Of a DNA stretch of 64,000 nt, positions 11,453-21,919 are shown in pieces (position 1 is the first letter of the stretch; each line of letters starts with the position of its first letter). A program made the position numbers and the translations under genes. The notes beneath the pieces are model-generated. The model ran no database searches and was not told where the DNA came from. It saw nothing but the letters and a program-made list of their open reading frames with translations. This DNA is from Gymnopus androsaceus JB14 (lineage: Eukaryota > Basidiomycota > Agaricomycetes > Agaricales > Omphalotaceae): NCBI GenBank assembly GCA_009733575.1, contig ML769393.1, forward strand, positions 448,447 to 512,446, written 5' to 3'.

Positions 11453-14253
11453 TTAACATTGGCCGAGGAAGCTGCTTTTCGGGACCTCTTGACCGTAGTC
11501 GTTGTGCCTACAACATTGGAATCAGAAAGAGATGGCAATTAGACATGGAAATCATCCTACCATGTTGTGAGGTTTGGGTTCTTGGTAAAAGGATGCGAAA
11601 GTCAGAAAGAGTTAGCATTCGTATATGTGCTGATCTTACCTGGTATGCTTCAAGATACCTGTATTAGATGGAAAGAACAATGGTAAGGAAGATGAAGCAC
11701 CCCACAGGGAAATGAAAGGTAAGACGACGCACTCATTGATGTACGCGGCCGTTGGAAAATCTGCTGGGTCGCAACCAACATTGAGACTATCCGAACGCTG
11801 ATACACACGAATCCAATCGACGGACATGACGGCCGGGAACTTCAGATGTTCCAAGTCGACAAAGCCAAAGTTTTCGGACATGCCCAAGTTCATGAGGAGA
11901 TACTGTACGGAGGTACTAAGTAAAGAGGATGCATAAAACATAAAGACGGCGTACCATAGGCTCTTGAGGGACTGGACGAGCAGAGATCTCCACTGCAGTA
12001 TCTGCACCCATACCAGCTACGTTCAGCGTCCACGCCACCTTGGCGTCGTTAATCCAGGAAATATACTGTATGCACACATAAGCTCGACGTCGGTGATGCT
12101 TGAGTGGTTAAAAGCTCACAGCAGAGTCAAAACCGGGCTTGTACTCGATACCATAGGTTGCGAAGCACGTCCCGTTAAGCTGGTAGCAACTCTGAACTGC
12201 CGGTACCAAATAGTGGTCAGCCTAATGTATCAGTGAAAAACTATAGCTCACATACCTGTCTCGGACACACATGATGTAGCCTGCTGGTAAGCACCTGAAA
12301 AAAAAAACAGTTAGAACAGGAATTATAAAGCTGATAGAGGTGTTGGTACGCACCTCCTGCGTATGTATTATAAGTAGTTACAGTTGGATCAGGAATTATC
12401 ATATTGGCGGAGGTGTTTTGCCAGATGTACTCGTGATTGAATGGCTATGAAAAGTAAGTACGATCACGAACCTGAAGTGGTAAAATTAACCCACCGCCCA
12501 TTGACCAGACTGGGACACAAATCCTTTGCTGTTTGATACCTGAAAAAAAAGTAAGCCCTCGTATATTGATTCTCGACTCGCAGAACTCACTTGAGCCTCA
12601 AATACATCAATCTCGGGAGCTAAAACAGTAAGCCCTCATATATTGATTTTCGACTCGCAGAACTCACCTGATCGACCGACATATGTACCGTCAGAGTGGA
12701 TTGGGCCAGGATGCGACTCGCCAGCGCATGTACATCTGGAGAGACGTTGACCTGGGAGGTAGGAGAGCACGTCGCCATTAGAAGGATCCCCGTTCTCGGT
12801 TGCAGCGACAGGGAGGCCGTTGAGAGTTTGGTTTGGGGCAGTGCCAACGTCGCAGGAGTCGTACGAGTAGGGCCACATACCCTCCAAACTAGCACCGTAG
12901 CCTGCTCGACCAAGGTTACCTGCACACATACAATTCGTTATTGTCTCAAGTAAAGATTAGGTTAGGCGCTACCCATGGTCCATATAGCCGGCCATCTTAA
13001 GAAAAGGAAGAATATCAGTAGTTGTATTTAGTAGGACGTGACCCTAACTTACAGTCCTTCAGGTCGATGAAAAAGTTAAGAGAACGGCGGAGGTAGAGGA
13101 TGAGTTACTAATCTTCAATCGTAAAGCTAAGGTAAATACCTAGCACGTTGTTCGCTCCAGGAAGGTTAACGCTTGCCAAAACCATACCACCCGTAAAGCA
13201 GAACTTGTTCCAGGTTGACATCATGCCGCCTTGATAGTTAAGACCGTTTATTTCCTTTTTCGAAAGCGAAATCTGCAGAGAGCCGTTTTTAGTCGTGATT
13301 GCCTCGGGACTGTACCACTCGAGATTGTTGGTCTGCCAGTAGTGAAGGTCGACTACCAAGCAATGAACGATTAGCCAATATACTATTCAGCTAAGGCAAG
13401 TACACGTACCAGCTTCCCAGTAAGGATCATCTCCTGGGTAGAATGTCCTTCCATCCGTGTTGAACTCGTCGCTGAAGATGAGCTGCATCTCGGACCCATC
13501 TAGGAAGGCTGGGAAAGTGTAAGCATCCTGAGGTGTGTCATGATCTATGATGGCCCAGTTTCCCGTCAAAGCCGCAACCTAGAGTGGCATTTGCATAATT
13601 TCGCCGTATGTACATTGCTCGAAAAACATGCCACATACCTGGCCGGTAGCATTGGTCATACCAAGGTTGAACCCGCCACTTGTGGACATTGTGTGTTTGA
13701 GGAAGAAAGACACAATGGGGAATCCAGCACTAAGAGAAATCAGCGAAGGAGCAAAAGAGAAGAACTGGAGGAAACTCACAAGAGACCCACAAGAATGATT
13801 AACAAGAGGAAGAGACATCCCAGGTTTGCAAACCCTCTCGTAGTGAGGAAAGTTCCTCCTTTATCATTCTTTCTATCTCGTTTTGGGTCTGGATTGTGTA
13901 GGTAATCGTCTGGCTCGCGAACGTTCAAGCCGACTGCCGCACCCCAATCTCCAGGGTCCGGGGAAAGCGAGAACTACGGAGGGGGGGATGAACTCTATAA
14001 CTATGAAAAGGATCACGGAGGAAGAAGGCAAACCTTGTTGGAGATGGATGACTGTATAGATGCAGGTCGGAGGCCGCCGATGTCATATGGGTTCTTGGAA
14101 AGGAAGGACATGTAAGAAACGACAAACGAAAGGATTGTAAGAACTCACATTGCTACCAAAAGAACCTTTTCGACTTGGAGAGCCAGAAGGTGGAATGAGG
14201 TTGGAAGCCGAGCTCGCAGGAGAGCCTGGCACTTGAGAATATGGAAGGGACAT
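11453..14253 (-). CDS. KRE6: Beta-glucan synthesis-associated protein, KRE6/SKN1 family (GH16-like)
   Basis: Nineteen exons join in phase to 588 residues: 14253-14149, 14093-14034, 13973-13780, 13729-13639, 13578-13410, 13352-13140, 13056-13053, 12995-12973, 12919-12668, 12619-12591, 12539-12495, 12444-12354, 12294-12256, 12196-12120, 12065-11955, 11902-11733, 11658-11640, 11580-11561, 11507-11453. A Ser-rich cytosolic N-terminus is followed by a single membrane segment near residues 95-120 (GCLFLLLIILVGLLF), giving a type II topology. The lumenal part is a concanavalin-like GH16 fold with the ExDxxE motif EIDVFE in the 29-nt exon 12619-12591. The C-terminus (WIRVYQ, CDPADFPTAAYINEYLEAY, SSFLGQC) is typical. 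The family supports beta-1,6-glucan synthesis in the secretory pathway. Confidence 0.92.
12540..12667 (-). repeat. Two near-identical introns flanking the 29-nt catalytic exon
   Basis: Introns 12667-12620 (48 nt) and 12590-12540 (51 nt) share almost their whole sequence: both begin GTGAGTTCTGCGAGTCGA and continue with the same AATCAATATA-GAGGGCTTAC core. They differ at a few positions and in the A/T run before the acceptor. The exon between them (12619-12591) carries the GH16 catalytic motif. Confidence 0.85.
13053..13056 (-). other. KRE6: 4-nt microexon (GACT) of the KRE6-like gene
   Basis: Read on the minus strand, the four bases GACT are preceded by CTGAAG and followed by GTAAGT, both good splice signals. 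Exon 6 ends in phase 1 at 13140 and exon 8 starts at 12995. Joining them through GACT yields LGLWPAIWTMG, the conserved block of the family. Without GACT the frame is lost. Confidence 0.85.
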
Positions 14254-14897
14254 AGAAAAGGGAGCAAGTCAAGTAAAAACGAGTGTGGTTATGGAAAGGA
14301 GTATTAGCAGTGGGTAGTGAGTCGACGTCTACGTCTCAGTGGCAAGAACTTGAAGGAGCCAAAAATAAAGTTCTCCTAAATGTATACGGTAGACAAAATT
14401 TTTCCACGAAACAAAGTTGGCCGATGCCAAGAGTTTGCTCCGAGTCCGAGTGCTCCATTTTTTTTTTTGAAAGCAGACGGTTCAAGCTGGCAAAGCTGGC
14501 AAAGGAGCGCGTCGAAAGTCGAAACTGACGATGCGTCGACGCGAAAGAGAAGACAAATCATATCAGGACATCGCCACTGAGAATCAAATAAATGATTTCC
14601 AGCTTATCTAGCTGCTAGCATCTGACGGTGACGGTGACTGACCATATGCATAGAACCTGCAACCTGCGCGAAATAGTCGTAGTTTAGATCCAATTAGTTG
14701 TATTGATTCTTAAAGCTCCACCGAGCACTTAGCTCAGGATCGGTTTTCTGAGAAATAGGATGATGGTACATGAATTACAATGTACAGTACTTATATACTA
14801 TATCAAGACACGATAAGTCAAGTATAGAGTGTGTTAAAAGGTTAGAGAGGAGAAGAATCGAATAGGAAAGGTCGGCTCGAAAATCGATTGAGCGTGT
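14254..14897. other. Intergenic region
   Basis: This is upstream sequence of the minus-strand KRE6-like gene followed by the 3' flank of the epoxide hydrolase remnant. A T-run lies at 14458-14468. No gene is seen. Confidence 0.35.
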
Positions 14898-16455
14898 TCA
14901 ACACTGAGATACTGTAAGTACATTACACCAATCAATACCCATCCTTCCTTGTAACAACCCAAACGCAACGCCACCCCGTCCAAACATCTTCCGCAGGTCC
15001 CCAACGAGCAGTTCCAGCTTTTCGTGGGCAGCCAAATGACCTCCGCTGGCATGCTCGGATTCAAAGACGAGGTTGGCCCAGGAGATAGACGAAAGTAGTA
15101 ATGAGTGAGGGGGCTTGTTGAAGAACACTATGAACTCACGCTCTTGGTGAATATCTCAACTCCTTAGGGAAGAAGGAAGCGCCCATGGGTATCGTCGATG
15201 ACGTCCATGTGTCATTGTCTCTATTATTTTCAGTCTCGTAGTATATCCTCGACGCTGCTCCAGGATCGGGCAAACCAGTAAATTGACACTCAGGTTAGCA
15301 CTGCAATAATCAAACTTCGTAAGTGTTGAGGAATAGTATCTGTCAAAGGAAAGAAAAAAATACCCTCATCATCGTCGTCCCGAAGATATCCTTTCTCTCC
15401 CTCCCTATCGCTCCAGATCATCAATTTCTCGTAGATCCATTAAACCACCCGCTGGCGAGTCCTGTAGAAAGTACGCCAACGTTCGGGGCTACATAGACTG
15501 TTCCTCGGTATACGCATTCCCTTGTGACAAAAAGTGCTGTGTTTGAAAGCTTTTTCACGTGGAAGGGACGGTGTCAGGAGAGCGCGGAAGTACTCAGGTA
15601 GGATAAAGGTTGAGATTGGAGGGTAGGAACTGGCCCACTGCAAAAATAGAAAAGGAGCGAGTTAGATGGCATGAAATGGGGTGAGCAAAGACGCACAATG
15701 GATAATTTGTATGCCAAGCTTTGGAGTGTTTTCCCCCATATCTGTATACTTATGAGCCATATGGCGCGTAATGTGTACATGAAGTGCCCCAATCCCCACC
15801 TTGAGTTACTGAAAATGCATACAGAACTTGAAGGACAGTGTATTGGATTGAGGCGGATTGCTAAAGAAACAAACCATACTCATCTTAGCCCAAGAAGAGC
15901 ATTAGCTTATGACATATCTATACCAGCATTAGCAGTCTCCTAACAGAATCAACGATTCCAGTACCTCGACATACAAAAGCAGGCAGATCGAGGGCAATGG
16001 CATGGAAGCTAGGATGGTCAAACGACGGATCTACAAGAAGCGGCAGCATCTTGTGAACTTCGATAAAACTTCCAGGCACTTTCAAAATCGAGTTTAGCCA
16101 AAGCCAAGACAGACAGAAAATGAGGAAAACCGCGTACATCCGTGAACAAAGAGCAAGGAAATTGCATTCAATACTTGGCTTTTCGCGGGGACATAAGAAT
16201 ATTTAACTTTCCAAACCCATCGACGTCAATGTCCTTGGGGAACTGGGAGAGCTCGTCATTCAACTTGGCTTCTTGCTTGCGTCAATCATATACATCTTTC
16301 CAATGAGCTACCAGCCGCTTGATATCTGCAAACGGAACGCCGTGTTTCCAGCCAAAATTTTCAATCTTGTCGGGATATGTTATAACCTCTAGTTTTTGCT
16401 GGAGAATGGCCAGTTTGGAATCTGGGATGGTGATTCTAAAGGGAGTTTCGGACAT
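14898..16455 (-). pseudogene. Epoxide hydrolase pseudogene (EHN-type)
   Basis: The minus strand opens at 16455 with an epoxide hydrolase N-terminal domain (PFRITIPDSKL, GWKHGVPFADIKRLV). The next conserved tryptophan codon is a TGA stop near 16288-16290, after KDVYD, and the family sequence resumes in the same frame (QEAKLNDELSQFPKDIDVDG). Downstream pieces are recognisable but broken by stops and shifts: LLFVHG, a PGSFIEVHKMLPLL block near 16000-16070, and a TQGGDWG block near 15800. The C-terminus is still readable (SEHASGGHLAAHEKLELLVGD) near 14990-15065. Intact relatives hydrate epoxides through an alpha/beta-hydrolase Asp-His-Asp triad. With a nonsense codon and several shifts this copy should be non-functional. 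Confidence 0.8.
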
Positions 16456-17751
16456 CGCTCCACTAATTCCAACTTCTCGATGTAATTTCCTCATGACATC
16501 CTATACGCCTTTCACCAGCGGACAGATAGGCGAGGCAAATCAACATCGGTTTATTCACTCCATTTCAAAGGCCAAACCCATATGATAAACAGCTGTTCTC
16601 GATGTGATGCGACGGCTATTATAACCTAAAGACCGTATGGTTTCCACAACACCCAGTAAACCTGCTCGATATCTCCGTTCTGAATAAAGGGTCGATCCAC
16701 TAGATGCAAGTTGACAGTTGCAACCTATTGAACTGTTCTAACCGTTTGTGCCCATACAGGTCCATCCATCTCTCCTTCGGATCCGTGAAAACAAGCGGCC
16801 GATTTCATTCCTCGACGCCCCCGCAAGTAGCGATAGCCCTATGTTGCGACTTACAGCTACATCGACGAGATATACGCATCGTGGGTTCAGTAGAAAACTT
16901 GATTATTGCCACAAGAACAAAGAATGGAGCCAAATTCTAGGAGGGCTTGGGCGATCGCCATTGAACGGGGATGACGGAGGGTGGTCATCGATCTAAGTGG
17001 GTCAGGAATTAACCCGTCATCCTACAGGAGACAGCGATCTAGCGATTTCGTCAACTGCGAGCTCGTCGACCATTCTCGAGTGATGTTCCAAGACCGGTGA
17101 TGACAGGATGATGCTAGTGCCGCAGCTTGGACCTTTAGAATCTTCCTTCCTTCTTGGCTTTAGCTATGCTTCAAACAATTACAATGACTCCATTCTTTGA
17201 TCGCTAAAAGTCCCTTTCTTGCCAAGGACTCGCGCATTGCTGGCTTGCTCCGAACATACGCTTGAAACGCCGCCTTTTAAGTTCGTATATTTCCTTCTAA
17301 CTGACTCCAACTACCTCGCAAGACTTCATTGACGCTTCCCAAATCATGATTTAGGTCGTTGTTCATACTCTATATCCTGGGTATCGAAGCCTTTGAGTAT
17401 TGGCTGCCATGACTGTTGCAACCAAGCCCAGCCATTCTGTCAGTGGATGACTGTGTAGCTTACCATGATCAAACGCCGATGTCTGCAGACTGCAGTGGAG
17501 ACTCAGGAAGACTTGGGTCGAGAAGCGCCGTGACCAATACGATAAGCAGTCTAGGCGCTTACACTTGACTTGTACCTGCAGGCAAAGGTACAAGTTTTCT
17601 GTCATTTCTTTGACATTGACATTTCTTTCAGTTTTTTTCGTTCACTCCGTTTTATCGCCGTTTTAAGTGATAAAATCACTCCGGAATCCGAATTCAAACT
17701 TCGGCCTTCCTTCACTTTCCGCCTCCTTCGCTCTCTGTTCAGTTGGCAGCC
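16456..17751. other. Intergenic region without recognised gene
   Basis: About 1.3 kb lies between the 5' end of the epoxide hydrolase remnant and the transcription factor start. Short open frames occur on both strands, but none shows a family motif or plausible splicing. Pyrimidine-rich sequence just before 17752 may belong to the promoter of the transcription factor. Confidence 0.35.
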
Positions 17752-20700
17752 ATGTTCTCAGAAATTCCCAATGGACAACACAAAAAGCAACGACTTTATA
17801 CAGCTTGTGACCTTTGTAAATCCAAGAAAAGTGTGTTTAATCAGGTTATTTCTTCCGAATGGTAGTCATTGACTGGCTTTCAGTTCGCTGTGCGCTATCA
17901 GAGATCTCTTTTTTTCCCTTGCACCTTATGGTTTCAATAGGTGACAGCGACAGGATGCCATGTAGCATCTGCTCGAATTGCAGGGCTTTTGTAAGCTTCC
18001 CAATCGGCAGCGTTATAGGGTATGCCAGTGAATGACTTTGAGCTAGGGTTCCGAATGCACTCGTTCGACGTCTGGTTCAAAAAAGGTACTTACGTCTCCC
18101 TCGACCTGCTGTTTCTTGAATTTTAATCTTGAGAAGAAAAGAAAAGAGCCTTTGTTCGTCTTTCTCGTCCATTGTTCCGTAAATGTATGGTATCTTGACG
18201 GTAGATCACTAGTGCGTCGGGGTGTCCACCAACAGTGAGCTCTCTCGACAGTTATAAACAAATTATGAAGATAATAAAGCTCTGATCGATTCAGGATAGT
18301 CCAAATTTTGAGTTTGCAAAAGCTCAAATTGCTGATATTTTATCCATCTCAGCACCTTATAAACTGCCAGGCGATTCTTCCCTCGTACTGAAGACCCTTG
18401 TCGAAATTGCCTCGTATGCACGTTCACTCGAAAATGAGCTCAAGAATCAAAGCAACTCCGATCTATATCCGCTAGGCTCGCCGCCCAACACGCTCCCTGA
18501 GCAAGATTACCCAAACATCGATCTTGAAGTTTCGGACGCAATGAAACACTTGGAACTCCAAACTGGATTAACGGGAAGTTTCTTCGGCAAGGACAGTCAC
18601 TTGGGCCTAGTGAAAGAGGCAATAAGTATCAGGAATGGGTGTAGCATTGAAGGAAAGGGCGGCGCAGAGTTGAAAAGGCGAGAATTCTGGGATATCTATC
18701 CAGTGTGCATTGCTACTCTATCATATTTATCTAGTCTTATGCCAGCTTTTATCCCAGTGGCAGAAATTGCGGGAACCAACCAACGACCTTTTACCATTGA
18801 TATTCCCTGATCCTGACCTCCTGAATCTCCTGGTTGACTTGTATTTCAGACGGCATAACGTGTATTTTCCCCTCCTACACCGGCCTACTTTCGAGCAAGG
18901 ATTGCGTGATGGCTTGCACAAGAAGGATCAGGACTTTGGGGAGTTGGTTCTATCAGTATGTGGACTAGGGGCACGGTATACAAATGACCCCCGGGCCCTC
19001 GCGGATGGGACAGAATCAAAGCATAGTCTCGGTAAGAGTTTTGTGTGCGTTGCTCTCTACAGCTGATATTCATTTTTTAGGTTGGAAATACTTTGATCAA
19101 ATCTTCCTAACGAAAGACTTGACTCGAGTGACGCTTTATAGAGTGCAGATTATTGTTGTGCGTATATTACATCTCTTGCAAGATACTATAGTTCAAGAGG
19201 TCATTATTTAGAATGCGTTGACGTTTTTACGACCGACTTCTACTCCTGGCCTTTGCTGGCCCTTACTCGGGCTTGGCATACGATTTGCTCAAATTGCTGG
19301 TGCACATCGTCGAAATTTCTTTGGGCCTAATACGACTGTTACAGCAGAGCTTTGGAAACGGGCTTTCTGGTGCCTTGTGTGTATTGATACGCACACGACT
19401 TCTTTTACAGGCAGACCACGGGCTACTAATCCCGCCGAGTGAGTCGTTGCTCTATACACCCCCTCACGAGTGTAAACGTCGCTCATTAGCATTCCACAAA
19501 AATAAGCTATGATCTGGATTATCCTGCCGATATAGACGATGAATATTGGCTTCACCCGGACCCAGAACAAGCCTTTAAGCAACCATCCGGGCAGCCGTCG
19601 AGAATTTCGTTCTGGATTCATTTTCTCAAGCTGATGGATATCTGTGGACTTGCCCAACGCAGCATAGTAAGCTACTCCTCTTTCTTACGAAGCAATTTGC
19701 GTACTAGATTAAACATTGCTTGTAGTTTGCTGTTAAGAAACCTGAACGATGGGCTTCAAATTCTGCGTGGGATGAGAGGATGGTGTCAGAGCTTCATGCT
19801 GCACTAAATACGTGGGTGGACACAATACCCGAGCATCGTTAGTTGCAAAACACTCAATTCCTGGCTTTTATCTGACATCCGTTCAGTACGATGGGATCCA
19901 CAAAGAGCTGATTCGCTTTTCTTCATCCAGTCTGCGATGCTCTATTCTGAATACTACCAGGTGCAAATTCAAATACACCGTGGCAGCCTGAAGCACTCGA
20001 ATATAACATATTCTTCACTTGCCGTATCAGCAAATGCAGCTCGTTCTTCTACTGCTGTTTTAGCTCGGCTGCATGCAAGAGGCGGCGAAAACACATATCC
20101 AACTCCTACCATCGTATGTGCTTCTTTTCAGATTATTCACATGTATTAATTCCTCTCACAGGTAACGCTTGGCTACTCGGCTATTGCACTACTACTCTCC
20201 TCATGGAGCGGGAAACAACTGGGTCTAGTAACGGATCCAATACGAATGTGGCGAATATTAACAAGTGTCTCAATGCCCTTAGCTCTCATGAATCCAGGTT
20301 CGTCATACCGTTCAGCATTTCCAAACTTGTCTTTTGTGATATGATCTTTGCATCTAGGTGGCAGTTTGCCGGTCGAATGCGGTACTTGAGCTTGATCTGT
20401 TATCCCTATACGTTCCTGAGTGATTTTGAATAGCGATATTCTTTCCGAGCTCATGTCCGAAAGAGCTGTTCCAACACTCATGGCTGAGTTTACTCCTCGT
20501 TCCACGAAACGGCCTTACTACGAAGACAAGGACAAGGACGCAAATAATGGGACATCAAGCATGCACGTAACAAACCAGCCCAGCTCGAATAACACGCCAT
20601 CCAAAGTTGCAGGTCCAAGCTTTTCTCCGTCCCGCTTCTCGATTCCTGCGACCCCCAACCTTCAAGAATTTGTGTTTCAGCAAGGGCTGCCTCTATATAC

Positions 20701-21138
20701 AGATGATATAAGGAGATTTCCTGTTCATCTTATGCCAGATGCTACTCGGAGTGGGTGCGATATTCAGACGGCGCCGGGGGCAGAATATCATACTGGTCCA
20801 ACTTCCCGGGAAGCATCCAGCCTCATTGCGGATTCAACGAACATCTTGTATCTTCAGGAACCCTCTCTGAGCACTTTTGTTGGTTCCGACGTATCAGGTA
20901 GGTCTTTTTCACCACTTTCGCTGCATTAACTGGTTGAATAATTTATATTTGTAACCGGAATAGGACTTGAGATTCCCATGCAGGCACAGGCTCTATTCAA
21001 CAATGGTCCAAGTAAAGATCCGTAAGTATTTGTCTATCTAGACAGATATTTACTAACATCGGTCGAAGATGGGATGATTGGGACGCTTATATCGCAACCG
21101 TCGATGAATTGTTACGGTCTTTAAATGGAGCGTCGTGA
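17752..21138 (+). CDS. Zn2Cys6 fungal transcription factor with fungal_trans domain
   Basis: The first exons (17752-17830, 17884-17889, 17941-17990, 18047-18085) build a Zn2Cys6 DNA-binding domain: CDLCKSKKIRC, then CSICSNC and GSECTRS. The middle part is the fungal_trans domain, with landmarks LLVDLYFRRHNVYFPLLHRP near 18830 and LGARYTNDPRAL near 18970. Later exons carry DYDLDYPADIDDEYW near 19510 and RWDPQRADSLFF near 19890. The C-terminus is disordered and ends at 21138. Such proteins bind DNA in the nucleus and regulate metabolism or development; the targets are unknown. Two problems remain. The linker between 18086 and 18310 could not be modelled, and the frame breaks near 20240, where the reading shifts from LGLVTDP to NVANINKCLNAL. 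One missing A there would repair it, so the gene may be intact or recently damaged. Confidence 0.75.
17884..17889 (+). other. 6-nt microexon supplying the third zinc cysteine
   Basis: The six bases TTCGCT sit between an acceptor (GGCTTTCAG) and a donor (GTGCGC). Joined to the flanking exons they complete ATT-CGC-TGT, giving the IRC of CKSKKIRC. If they are skipped, the third zinc-binding cysteine disappears although the frame stays open. Confidence 0.8.
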
Positions 21139-21919
21139 TATATACATACCTACGTCGCCACAGTTCCCTCCACATTCTATACTGCACGTTTGTATTTCGT
21201 CCAGCATTTATTTGATCTCGATGGCATATGGTCGTACAATCTTAACAAAGCGCCAAATATACTAACAACCTGCGTAAATTATCCTAAATGGGACCAACAT
21301 CGTCGGGTTTGTCGTTTCTAGGTAGACTGTAATGTTTGAACATATTTCAAGATGCAGATTACAGCTTTTCCATAGTCATGATCATATGTGCGATTCGGCT
21401 CTCTCCAGTGCAAGCGAATAATAAAGTTCTGGCCAAGAGCTCGTTGGCTACTATACGATTGATTGGTCAGTTATTCTGGGAAATAAGAGAAGTGCAACGA
21501 GAGCCTGAGCTATGTGCCATATCTATGTAGCGCATTCAGGTTGAACAGGTTTGACGAACCGGTACAGAGAAAATAGAAACGTGTGCCGATATTAAAAGTC
21601 ACAAATGTGATGGAAGAATGGAAGGGCGTTTTGAGTAAACACGTCTTTGAACAAAAGGGTGCAATATCACAAGTATCCTGACAAGAAAGAATAACAAAAA
21701 CTCTGCATGGTTGTCCATACTGTATACTTGAAGCTGAAACTAAGGCGAAGCGTCGCCAGCCGACGCTTTGTATTGGAAGTCGCTGTCATGCAGGCAATGA
21801 TAACTATAGCCGAGGAGGGGATTCCAGTACCAATGATCCTGCGCTGCTTCAATGTTCGATGCTCGAGAAGCTTGTTTGTCGATATTCGTGTAAACACCGT
21901 GGGTGTAAGGAGATGTTGT
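21139..21919. other. Intergenic region between convergent genes
   Basis: This is 3' flanking sequence of the transcription factor and of the minus-strand F-box gene. Open frames near 21667-21955 overlap on both strands without family motifs. No gene is seen. Confidence 0.35.

Noticed and set aside
16704..16996. Two overlapping plus-strand frames upstream of the transcription factor
   Set aside because: No family similarity and no splice support; probably chance.
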